Shown piece after piece: positions 49,016 through 58,133 of a stretch of DNA of 64,000 nucleotides. Under the pieces are notes generated by a model. It was not told the DNA's origin, did no database searches, and saw only the letters and a list, made by a program, of their open reading frames with translations. This DNA is from Coemansia sp. RSA 487 (Eukaryota; Kickxellomycota; Kickxellomycetes; Kickxellales; Kickxellaceae): assembly GCA_027577595.1 (NCBI GenBank), contig JANBRJ010000005.1:62001-126000 (forward strand), given 5' to 3'. A program made the position numbers and the translations under genes. Positions within the stretch are counted from its first letter, which is position 1. Every line of letters starts with the position of its first letter.

Positions 49016-49555
49016 TTAGTCTAAATATTCAGGGACCACAAAGCCAATCTTTTGGGCGTGCGAGCGAATCTGATCGACGGAGACGAACAGGTTGAAGCCA
49101 AGAAGCTTTATCAAGGCGCGCTCCATGTTTGAGATTTCCCTTTGGGCAAATATTCCACCAGTGGCAGCGACCAAGGATTTTACCGGCACCGCGCTGTCGG
49201 ACCAGAACTTGTCTGCAAGAAGCAACGAAGCCAAAAAGATTCTATATGGCGTATCCACCGTTCCAGTGGCTGATTCGGGCAACCTGCGGCTGAGTCTTTC
49301 GACATAAATGAGGGCTGTTACTAGAACTGCAGTTTTGATCTCCAGCGTGGTGGTTATGTTGAATATAAACCTCTCTATTGACGGAAGGTTCGGGAGCATT
49401 GGGTTGAGCAGGGTGCCTGCCATGCTGTTGCTGCCGTCGGTTCGCAAAATTGACTTTAGCGAAAATGCAGCGGTGCGGAGCAGCTGGTGCTCGTGCACAC
49501 AGCCCAGATCCACCGACGCAACGCCCCCGCTTGGTGTGGCTATAGCTGTTGACAT
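49016..49555 (-). CDS. Cyclin-box protein, Pho80/Pcl-type
   Basis: A 179-residue protein consisting mostly of one cyclin box: FIFNITTTLEIKTAVLVTALIYVERLSRR, in outline, then YRIFLASLLLADKFWSDSAVP and the end helix EISNMERALIKLLGFNLFV. The LLLADKFW motif and the placement of Ala-Leu-Ile-Tyr are typical of the Pho80/Pcl1 family that binds the Pho85-type kinase in control of phosphate response, polarity and cell cycle. It lacks destruction-box or long tails. Start is the ATG at 49553-49555; five upstream codons have no better ATG. Which kinase it pairs with cannot be read from the sequence. Confidence 0.8.
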   Translation of the reverse strand: MSTAIATPSGGVASVDLGCVHEHQLLRTAAFSLKSILRTDGSNSMAGTLLNPMLPNLPSIERFIFNITTTLEIKTAVLVTALIYVERLSRRLPESATGTVDTPYRIFLASLLLADKFWSDSAVPVKSLVAATGGIFAQREISNMERALIKLLGFNLFVSVDQIRSHAQKIGFVVPEYLD

Positions 49556-51806
49556 TATGTTTGCTGGCAAGAGTTCTTTTGACTCTTGTAGGAACCAGGA
49601 AATGAGATCAAGATGTGTGTGGTTAGATACGCGTGCTCTAATGAACCAAATAGCTTGTATATAAAGCGAAGAATATGATGCTAATAACGTTGTTCAAGTG
49701 AAGAAGGAAAAGGAAGGAAACTCAGCTCAGCTGCTCCTCGAATGAACAAGAGAGGAATGATGCCGGCAATTTATACACTGCAAAAATGCCGAAGCAAACA
49801 ATACAGGGGAGAATTTTTTGCACACTTTTTGGGGAGGAGAGCAAATGTTTGCCTGCTGTATTTAAAAAAACACTGCGAGCTATGCTTTTGTGTACACATT
49901 GACGCCTTCTTTCGCCAACCAAAGTGCAGGCTCACACTCGCTGCCGAAGCACCTTTTTAAAAAGCCCAAGAAAAGAACCACACCCCCTTTTGTGCAAGCT
50001 TTATTTTGAGGCGGACAAATGGAAACCAACAGCGAGGCTTGTGTGAGGCTGGAAGTGAAAAATGTATCATTCTGCGTCTTTGCAGAACAAGTGTGGAATG
50101 TGATCTCTCAGCTGCCCAATCAAGCACGGCAGCTATTTTGGTCCTCCAGCCCTAGTTGGCTATTTTGTCCGGTCTGTCTCTATCGTTGTACGCCGAGCAT
50201 TTTGAGCACACTCTTGGTACTGGTGGAAAATGCCAACCTCACTTCTTATTTGACATGTCGTACTTGGTACACATCCGCCATTTCCGTCTTTGGCTTTGCT
50301 TTTTTTGTATGATCCGTTTGGGTGCTCAATAACCAAGCCACAGAGTATGACAAGAGCCGTCCCGAAGCCTGATGAGCTTGGGTATATGTTTGTTTCGGAA
50401 TGTTGGGAATGGCAGCTAAACTCTGTCCATCAATCCTTTGTGGAGCTTTTGGTAATGCAGGCAAAATTACCATTACCCTTGTCAAGACATGTTCACTTTG
50501 GAAGTGCGCAAGGCCTCATGATTGTTGCATCGCCAAAGTGTTGATGTGAATGCAAGGGTTCCTTTTCATGCTTTGCCAGTTGGGGAAAGCGAGAGTGAGA
50601 GTGGGAGTAGGTGAGAGAGAAAGAAAACACAAGACGAACAAGTCTGTACAATGAAGAAATCAAAAGCACTAAAATGTGTAAAGTTGCGCTTGGTGTCAAT
50701 TTCACTATTGTATAACAAGATTAATCAAAACACTGCTGTTCGCTGGAGCCAATGCCTTGTACACGCCTCTTATATATATTCGAACAGGCTAGAGCACTGT
50801 TGCACGCTTTTTTCTTCGTTGCATACTTTTCCGACAAGCAATATGTGTGATAAAGCACGTTATCTAATTACATCATCATTACATGATATGCTACCAATAT
50901 ACAAGCTTTGTGGTTTAATTTGCAAAAAAAAGTCACTGATCACCCTGGATCGGGCTTACCTGCATAATCTGATTTTTAAAATCGCATCTCGCATTAATTG
51001 TGTGATAAGATCCACTAATGTGGCCATTGTTTACATTGATCTGATGGTGTGGCAAAGTAATAATGTGGCAAAACTCAGCCCGTGAAGAAATGAAGCATAT
51101 AGGCGCATACTGAACCCCGTGCGCACTTGAAAGCCAGCAACAGTACAGCCAAAACCCAAAGTTTTTATTCAATATACGCATTGGGAAACAGCGTTAATAC
51201 TAACAATAGGTTATTCGTGAATGCGTGCGTATATTTATTCAGTACTTTTTATACCTCTCGCACGTCAATTTTTTCTAGCCCGGAACACTACAATGATTTT
51301 CCATCCCTGTGTAAAAAAAACTCATACAGTCCGAACGAAAAAAAAATACCTGTTGACAATCAGGTTTATTTTTGTGCGGATATTTTGCCCCCTGAAAAAT
51401 GAATCGCTTGTTTATTGCATACGCCAAAAATTTGAATGCCTTGACCTCCGAGTTATCACGTAATGCGAGGTGGTCATTGCGCTCGTGCACGAGAAAAAAA
51501 CGGAAATAGAATTTTGTTTATCTTTTTTTTGAAATATGCTGCTGTAGAATATGGATGGTTGTCGAATTCACTCGGGAACATCTAATACAATTTATCTCAT
51601 GTATCGCCGCGCCCAAAATGTTGCAAATTATGACAATATTCAACACAAAAAAGCATATTCTGTAGTTTGTACAATATATAAAATGAGTGCTGGATGTAGA
51701 TGTTATTTTTCCTGTCCTTCTGCAACGTCGTCCAACATTCCTCTTGCACCTCGAGCTTTCTCCCCTCCTCAAGATTCTAACAGCTATTTCGTCATTAGCT
51801 TCTACA
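49556..51806. other. 2.25-kb divergent intergenic region
   Basis: This region separates the cyclin gene (minus) from the sugar-transporter gene (plus). It holds both promoters; a TATATAAA stretch lies near 49657-49665 and a TATATAAAATG near 51675. A plus ORF at 50019-50312 (97 codons, METNSEACVRLEVK) has no recognisable family and was not called. From 50640 to 51540 the DNA is AT-rich with A-runs and short ORFs in all frames. I see no RNA gene or repeat. An unrecognised small gene or non-coding RNA cannot be excluded. Confidence 0.35.
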
Positions 51807-53324
51807 ATGTCATCCGACATCAAGACCAGCTCCATCCATCTTGGTATCACCAAATACCAGCTATTCTGCGTCATAGCGGCGTCTATTCCATCCATAAACT
51901 TTGGATGGAACTTTGTCGTCACCAATCTTCCTGGAGATATCATCATCAAGTGCCTTGCCGGCCCGAAACACAACATCGGCGGCCTGCCTTCCTGTATCCC
52001 TGCAACCGAATTCGTCTGGGGAGTAGCCGTTGGCTCCTATGCCATTGGCGCTCTCATCGGTGCCATTGGGTGCACCCGGTTCTCTAACATGTACGGACGA
52101 AAGTTTGTGCTGCTCTACTCCAATATAATTGGCCTTATTTCAGCGCTGTTGCTTGCATTCTCTGTAAACATCCCCATGTTTGTGTGTGCCCGAGTAATTG
52201 CTGGAATTTCACAAGGAGCTGCCAATGGCACGTTTTCTACCTATGTTGTCGAAATAGCCACTCCTCGTGCGCGCAACTCGCTGGCATGTGTAATCCAGTT
52301 GGCTGTTAGCCTCGGCGTGATGCTCGGGCTTGTATGCTCCCTAGGTATGCTTAAACCTCCGCTTTGGCGGGTTTTGTTTTCGCTTACCGGTGTTCTTTGC
52401 CTCCTAAGCATGGCGCTTATATATTTTTGTGTGGAATCGCCAAAGTGGTTGGAAATGAAGAATAAACATGAGCAGGCACAAACAGCCTTGTTAAAACTTC
52501 GCAAGAATGCCGATATAACCGAGGAGTACGAGCAGATAGTCATGGCAGTTCAGCCAGATGGTTCTAAATCCACCCAAGACAGTTACACCGCTTCGGTTCT
52601 TGACGTTATTCTGGGCAAGACGCCGGACAACCTCTATCACCAGGTGCTTGTTTCTGCCATGGGTATGGTTTTCCAGCAAGCAAGCGGAATCAGCGGCATA
52701 TCCTTCTTCTCAACGACTCTATTCAACAGCATCTCTGCTCCACCAAATACAAGCGATGTTAGCAAGCCTACTTTTGCCCAGTTTCTGTCAGTCGTTGTCT
52801 CTTTTGTCGGTGTGGCCTGCACACTAATCGGAATGATCCTTGCAAGCTACATGGGACGCAGGGCGATGATGTTCCTATCACATGGGCTCATGGCTGTGTT
52901 TTGCGTCCTCCTTTCGATTGGTGATATTTATAACATGCCATTCCTAGCCATATCGAGTGTCTTTATTTTCTATGGGGTCTATTATTTTGGCTCGGGTCCA
53001 CTCTCGTGGGCAATCCCAAACGAAATAACTCCCACATACGCTATATCTGCCGTTATGGCTATTACCAATAGCGTTGGCTATCTTGGCATTTTTGCGATCG
53101 GCTTGATCTTTTCGCCTCTTATTTCTGTGCTCCACGGGTACAGTTTTCTCGTCTTCGCTGCTGCAAATCTGATTGCGGTTGTCTTTTTCTTTTTCTTCTT
53201 ACCAGAAACCAAGGATCGTACCACTGTAGATCTCGTGAGAGTCCATTCCGTCGGCGTTCACATTGTTCTTCGCCCGCAGTACAAGATACCTATTTACGAT
53301 GATACTTGCAAAGACTGGGAGTAG
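51807..53324 (+). CDS. Sugar-transporter-family MFS permease
   Basis: A 505-residue major-facilitator protein with about 12 helices and the sugar-porter signatures. These include NMYGRKFVLLYSNIIGL (GRK loop 2-3), RVIAGISQGAANGTFSTYVVEIATPRARNSL, in outline (the loop 4-5 motif), PKWLEMKNK with ESPKWL of loop 6, and MVFQQASGISGISFFSTTLF (helix 7, substrate site). YMGRRAMM marks loop 8-9 and FFFLPETKDRT the end of helix 12. The overall layout (GAAN and QQASGISG) is closer to GLUT-type facilitators than to fungal high-affinity HXT proteins, and the substrate cannot be fixed. Start is the ATG at 51807 (MSSDIKTSS); a 40-codon upstream extension is non-conserved. The C-terminus is short, ending YDDTCKDWE. 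Confidence 0.9.
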   Translation: MSSDIKTSSIHLGITKYQLFCVIAASIPSINFGWNFVVTNLPGDIIIKCLAGPKHNIGGLPSCIPATEFVWGVAVGSYAIGALIGAIGCTRFSNMYGRKFVLLYSNIIGLISALLLAFSVNIPMFVCARVIAGISQGAANGTFSTYVVEIATPRARNSLACVIQLAVSLGVMLGLVCSLGMLKPPLWRVLFSLTGVLCLLSMALIYFCVESPKWLEMKNKHEQAQTALLKLRKNADITEEYEQIVMAVQPDGSKSTQDSYTASVLDVILGKTPDNLYHQVLVSAMGMVFQQASGISGISFFSTTLFNSISAPPNTSDVSKPTFAQFLSVVVSFVGVACTLIGMILASYMGRRAMMFLSHGLMAVFCVLLSIGDIYNMPFLAISSVFIFYGVYYFGSGPLSWAIPNEITPTYAISAVMAITNSVGYLGIFAIGLIFSPLISVLHGYSFLVFAAANLIAVVFFFFFLPETKDRTTVDLVRVHSVGVHIVLRPQYKIPIYDDTCKDWE

Positions 53325-53897
53325 CATATGCTTCCTCTCTCCCTTTTTTTATTATTGGATACACCATATTTGTTAGTAATACAAGCACATATCAACTTTG
53401 GTTAAATCAAAATGCTAAGAAATCAAAACTTGATGGTTGAAATTATAATTATAAAGATATTTAGCAGCGAGGCGATAAATGTGATATTCCATACGTGAGT
53501 GAGCAACATTGGAGATATAATTTTACAAAATACTTTGGCCAAAAGATTGCTAATTCCAAATTTAATAGAACATGTTGATATTATTGACGAATTTACTTGT
53601 AATCCATACATTTGCTTTGAAAATAACATTCAGCATACAAATACATATGCTGACAAACCCAGCTCCGCTTTGATGCTCTGATGGTTATTAGCATGTGCTG
53701 ATCTGATCCAGTTAAATTCAAATAGATCTACGATTCTGATCAGCTTTTTTTTTTCTAAATTTAGAGCCAAAAGCAACGCTTTTAGAGCTTGGCTTAACGA
53801 TTCAGCATGTTTTTTTTTCTTTGTTTCTTTTTTTTTTTTTTACAAAATACTTTTATATCTGATACATTTGCGCTATTTCTCACTCAAACTGCAAGAA
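53325..53897. other. Spacer between the transporter and Nop13 genes
   Basis: A 573-base AT-rich spacer between two same-strand genes, with T-runs near 53743-53755 and 53829-53842 and a TTTTATATCTGATAC stretch 40 bases before the Nop13 start. The ORFs here are random in appearance. Confidence 0.35.
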
Positions 53898-54959
53898 ATG
53901 GGCGAGGCAAAGGCAACAGAAAAGTCGACTCTGTCAAAGAAGGAGGCGAGAAAGGCAGAAAAAGCAGCAAGAAAGGTAGAAAAAGCAACACGGAAGGCAG
54001 ATAAGAAGGCGCTGAAGACAAAGGACGAACACGAAACCCCAGAGAAACCAGAAACAACAGAAACCAAAGAACCAAGCACACAAGCGCCGAAAGAAGATAC
54101 CAACAAGGAAGATGCACCTGCAAAAAAGACAAAGGATCTGAAGAGCAAGGAAAAGAAAGAGATCAAGAAGAAGGAGCGCGCAGAATGGAGCGTATGGATT
54201 GGTAACATGCCATATACAGCGACACGGGAAGTACTCCTTGGCTTCTTCAAGGATTGTGGAACGGTTACGCGGATAAATCTTCCCAAGAAAGAAGGCAAGG
54301 CACTTGGCTTTGCGTACGTCGATTTCGAGACGCAGGAAGCTATGAACCTGGCGATTGCGCACTCCGAGCAGCCGATGGACGGGCGCGCGGTGCTGATCAA
54401 GAAGGCAAGTGATTTTAAGAAGACCGGTACGCCGTCACGCCAGCCCACGAACCAGTCTGTTGGGAACGCAAGGGGAACCAAGCGGCGCATCAATGTGGGT
54501 AAGAACCCGCCCAGCCCGACTCTGTTCCTTGGGAACCTGAGCTTTGACGTGAAGCGTGTGGATGTTAAGGCTGCGTTTCGCGAGTTTGGGGACATTGTTG
54601 GCGTGCGCGTTGCCACGTTTGAGGACAACCCGGAAAAGTGCCGTGGGTTTGGATATGTTGATTTCAAAACCGTCGATGGTGCGACCAACGCTATCATGTC
54701 GCCAGAACCGATCAGCATATACAACCGCCGGGTGCGTATGGAGTATGCAGGCGAGGAAGCCACCCGCAAGGGACGTCCCTGGGAGTACGATCCCAAGGTC
54801 AATCCAGCGGCTGCGCTGGATGCCGATAAGCTTCAAGGAAACAATGGTGACGGCCCGCACTCACAGAAGAAGCGCAAGCTTGATACTGAGAACATGGCAG
54901 AGACCAAGCTACAGGGTCTGCCTGTGCAGTTTGAGGGTGAAAAGATCACCTTTGGATAA
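53898..54959 (+). CDS. NOP13: Nucleolar RNA-binding protein Nop13
   Basis: A 353-residue protein with a Lys/Glu/Ala-rich N-terminus (about 1-92, nucleolar type) and two RRMs. RRM1 at about 94-172 has RNP2 SVWIGNMPYT and RNP1 KALGFAYVDF. RRM2 at about 206-285 has RNP2 TLFLGNLSFD and RNP1 CRGFGYVDF. After RRM2 the conserved KGRPWEYDPKVNPAAAL and EKITFG end, typical of Nop13, are present. Nop13 associates with 90S pre-ribosomes, and its exact role in assembly is not settled. The start is the ATG at 53898 (MGEAKATEK). It converges on the zinc-finger gene with only 59 bases between the two stops, so their 3' UTRs must overlap or be very short. Confidence 0.88.
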   Translation: MGEAKATEKSTLSKKEARKAEKAARKVEKATRKADKKALKTKDEHETPEKPETTETKEPSTQAPKEDTNKEDAPAKKTKDLKSKEKKEIKKKERAEWSVWIGNMPYTATREVLLGFFKDCGTVTRINLPKKEGKALGFAYVDFETQEAMNLAIAHSEQPMDGRAVLIKKASDFKKTGTPSRQPTNQSVGNARGTKRRINVGKNPPSPTLFLGNLSFDVKRVDVKAAFREFGDIVGVRVATFEDNPEKCRGFGYVDFKTVDGATNAIMSPEPISIYNRRVRMEYAGEEATRKGRPWEYDPKVNPAAALDADKLQGNNGDGPHSQKKRKLDTENMAETKLQGLPVQFEGEKITFG

Positions 54960-55018
54960 TAATCGGTTTCTTGATAAAATCTCATTTTCTATTTCTCATT
55001 TGAAAATTCTAGCTTTAT

Positions 55019-56479
55019 TCACTCGAAACTTTCAGAGGATATGGGCATGTAACACCACTTGTAAGGAGAAAGCACACAGTCTAGTCCGTCGTTTAAAATA
55101 ACAAAAACGTCGGGATCGCTTCTCTCCAACATCGATGAAATCTCGATCCACTTGGCCCAAGCATTCTGGCACATCCACACATTGTCAAGCATAGTCCGTT
55201 TGGCTACAAGCTCTGCCATATAATGCGACCACGGCTGCACAGAAGAGCTGTTGTTAAGCGCCTCCAACAGCCGCTTGGCCCGAACAAGATCACTGTCCAA
55301 AAGAGAACCCATGACTGCCGATGCCACATTAGCAAGTGCATCATGGTTTTGCAGATGGTGTTTGATTATCAGCATGGCGCATTCGTTTCCAAAATAGGCC
55401 ATTCCGAGCGATTCAAAACCAGTGATGAGCTGGTCGATTGCCCTGTAGGCTGCAGTATTGTTGCCCTTTTCAAGAGCAAATGCGTGCATAAGGAAGTAGA
55501 ACGCAAAGCCACGCCATGCCAGTGAGTCGTCGTTGCCATTTTCACCGTTCGCCGAAAGTGCCAAAAGGGCGTTCGCCGTCTCGTCTACCGCATCAATTGC
55601 CTGAGCTATGTCCTCCTGCTTGCCAAATTTTCGTGGAATCGTGGCAGCAATACCAAATGCATTTCTAGATATTGTCAACGGCGTATGCTCTGTATGAGAA
55701 TTGGTTATATCATTTTCCTGTATTCCCAAATACTGGCAAACAGCAAGGGTATACTGGTTTGCCGACTCAGACTTGGTCCTGCCATTAGTATATAGAAGCC
55801 GAGCCAGGGCCAGTCTGCATTCCAGCATGGTTTTTAGAAGCGATCGGGAACTCCAAGCGGTAGGTGACCCCTTTGATCCACGGCGCTTGGGATCGGCTTC
55901 CATTCGTTGCATACAGTCAAGCGCATCCCGCAGCACCGATTCGACAATGCTCCTATCGTGTTTCGCAATATCTTTGGCAATATTCCACAGCACCGTGGCA
56001 GCGACAGCCGTGTCCTTGTGCATGATGGCTCGCGCTCTTTCCAAGCTTTCCAGTGCGCCCTTTGGTATTTTCTGGCCCTGTGATTGTTGCAATGATCGAG
56101 AAGCCTTAGGATTTTGCTGTTGCTGGTATTCTTTTTTCTTGTGCTTTTCGGACTGCTGATGCGTTGCAAGTGTGGCGGGGCTTGCAAACGCTTTCTTGCA
56201 AGCTGCGCAATACAAAGGCCGCTGGGCATCGTCGTCTGTGTCTGATTCTGCCGTGTTCCCTCCAATCGATAATCCCGTAAACCCTTTAACCAGCCCCGTG
56301 CTGCTTAGGGACAAGAACCCTACTAGTGCTGTATCGCTTACCCGCCCACCATGTCTATTACCTGTACCGTTTGCTGTATTTTCGCTCGCTCGTTGCTCAG
56401 GTCTTTTTATTTTGGACAAAGTATATGTCTGCTTTTCGAATATGTTTCCAACAGCTTTAGGGCGTGTTTTTCGGTTCAT
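55019..56479 (-). CDS. C2H2 zinc-finger protein with a helical repeat-like C-terminal half
   Basis: A 486-residue protein. Near residues 90-112 it has a single-zinc-finger motif of the double-stranded-RNA/U1 type: LYCAACKKAFASPATLATHQQSEKHKKKE, in outline (C-x2-C, then H-x5-H). The following part is helical and rich in Leu/Ala, with stretches such as LALSANGENGNDDSLAWRGFAFYFLMHAFALEKG that look like tetratricopeptide- or Sel1-type helical pairs. No named family was recognised. Single zf-C2H2_jaz-type fingers are common in ribosome-biogenesis and RNA proteins, but that is only inference. Start is the ATG at 56477-56479 (MNRKTRPKAVG). Its promoter side is only ~130 bases from repeat copy A. Confidence 0.65.
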   Translation of the reverse strand: MNRKTRPKAVGNIFEKQTYTLSKIKRPEQRASENTANGTGNRHGGRVSDTALVGFLSLSSTGLVKGFTGLSIGGNTAESDTDDDAQRPLYCAACKKAFASPATLATHQQSEKHKKKEYQQQQNPKASRSLQQSQGQKIPKGALESLERARAIMHKDTAVAATVLWNIAKDIAKHDRSIVESVLRDALDCMQRMEADPKRRGSKGSPTAWSSRSLLKTMLECRLALARLLYTNGRTKSESANQYTLAVCQYLGIQENDITNSHTEHTPLTISRNAFGIAATIPRKFGKQEDIAQAIDAVDETANALLALSANGENGNDDSLAWRGFAFYFLMHAFALEKGNNTAAYRAIDQLITGFESLGMAYFGNECAMLIIKHHLQNHDALANVASAVMGSLLDSDLVRAKRLLEALNNSSSVQPWSHYMAELVAKRTMLDNVWMCQNAWAKWIEISSMLERSDPDVFVILNDGLDCVLSPYKWCYMPISSESFE

Positions 56480-56606
56480 TATTACTGTTTTAGAAACGTT
56501 GTTATTTTGTACAAAAGGATAAATGCTTAAATTATGAAAAAGACAAAAGTTGCTCCATTCGATTCCACTTTTTGATTTGGTTTGAAGCTGTTTTATTAGA
56601 TAATAT

Positions 56607-56813
56607 AATGTTTATTAAATATCCACGTGGATGCAGTAAAAATTTTGGGAAAGCTCTGAGACGATATGCTGGATGGTCTCTATAAGACGTCCACTATGTC
56701 TGGCAAAAGGGCAGCTTGCACCGACCTCATGGCTATATGAATTTAATCATGACTAAATGCCTTTACGAAGCCTGTCATTATTTTGCACACCATGATGACT
56801 GCTTTTCGCAACC
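56607..56813. repeat. Copy A of a ~205-bp direct repeat
   Basis: Runs from TTTATTAAATATCCAC to CGCAACCCAGC. It matches copy B at 60868-61072 base for base over most of its length; by eye about 85% identity, with small indels, e.g. CGATATGCTGG versus CGATGCTGG. Both copies face the same way. On the minus strand each ends in ...GGATATTTAATAAA, so each probably marks the 3' end (with an AATAAA signal) of a minus-strand transcript unit. The DNA on the copy's far side is not alike beyond this block. Confidence 0.9.
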
Positions 56814-58133
56814 CAGCCTCGCCAATTCTGGTTCACTGCCAGCAGGGAGTCCTGTCAGCCACACCGCTTATCCACATTTGCTTTTTCTTCATCAGCTGTC
56901 GTCATCGTCGTCCTGGGCGGATGTTCGAACTCTCTTCCTTGTCTATCTGTCTAGCGTTCTTCGCTAGCCATCTATCTCTCACATATGTCAGACGCTTCTT
57001 GTATGCCAGCTGCAGAACAGATCTTACCATGATGACCGCTGGGTCCCGCGCCGTCCGCTGGTGTGGATGCATGTCCTGTCACAGTGCCTCAAAGATGTTC
57101 ATCCTGTCCATTTGTATTACCTCCACCATGGGTTTTCGCTGATAGATGTACTCGTCAGTCCACGCAGCTACTGCGCTTCTCATTTGCGATGCTTGTAGCT
57201 CCGGATATGCTTGCGGATACCAAGCTGCCTCGTGCTTCGTTACTGGGATGTTTCCCAACAGGAGCTTGTATGCCAGGGAGCTCTCCGAGGTGCCCCTTTC
57301 CGTGGTTTTCCTGAACGAGTTCTTTGCGTGGAACTTTCCATTGCCAGCTGAGAACCAGTGCTCGCTGCCATTGTGTCTTTCACACCCTTTTGCTCGATCT
57401 GTTCCTGCGGATTTGCAGCCCACACCTGTGCCAATAAACGCTCGTCCACTATGATATGCTCAATTTTCTTGATCAGTGAATCTGGTTTCCCGGGACCGGC
57501 TAGTCATTCCAGCATTCCCAGAAAGATACTGTCCGGGGCACCCCCAGCTTTAGCGACCAGACTAGTTGCTCGTTGCCATGTGCGCTTCTTGGTGATCAAT
57601 TCTGGGGTTTAGGATATTCTCCACATATAACTGTCTACTGGGACATGACAGTAGCAAGTTATGGCATGCTATTGAGAACGACAACGTTTGGCTGCCCTAA
57701 GAGCGCCTCTACCAACCGACAGATCAGATCAGCACGGAAATATGAATCGAAGAATACAAGACCGAGCTGACATGCTGCAGAGAGATCATGGATGAATAAG
57801 CGTCGCGTGCAAAGGTGCTAGATGGCAAGAGCGTGGCTGCATTCAAGGAGTCTAAATAAGTGGAGGTTGATACGCAGGCATTCAATATGCTCTATGCGTC
57901 CGAGCAAACTGCAATCCCGGCTAGTATCGAAAAGGCACAAAATGAGCTACGCAAAGTGGAGACTCGCGAAGTACGGCTTCAGCCAGAATACCAAGAGCTG
58001 CTTGATCGCAGGAACGAGTTGACTGCGGAAACCGGTGCTGAACAGGGCTTTCAGCAAAAGTAATCCTCAATGTTTAATTTTTCTGTTTTTGAGATTTTAC
58101 CATGGTCTTTATTCACAATTGCATCAATCGCTC
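56814..58133. pseudogene. Decayed coding remnants between repeat copy A and the AAA-ATPase-like gene
   Basis: This stretch has coding-like pieces on both strands in different frames and no intact gene. On the minus strand around 57079-57450 are two overlapping frames, one with the piece WTDEYIYQRKPMVEVIQ. On the plus strand around 57720-58063 is a charged, coiled-coil-like piece (SIEKAQNELRKVETREVRL) that ends at 58063. The remnants look like a broken multi-copy gene or mobile element of unknown family, and I cannot name it. Treated as a fossil. The decay is substantial: several breaks in each piece. Confidence 0.45.

Noticed and set aside
50019-50312. 97-codon plus ORF in the 2.25-kb divergent region
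   Set aside because: No family, Cys/Trp-rich random look and no clear promoter or splice sites. Kept only as a note in the spacer.
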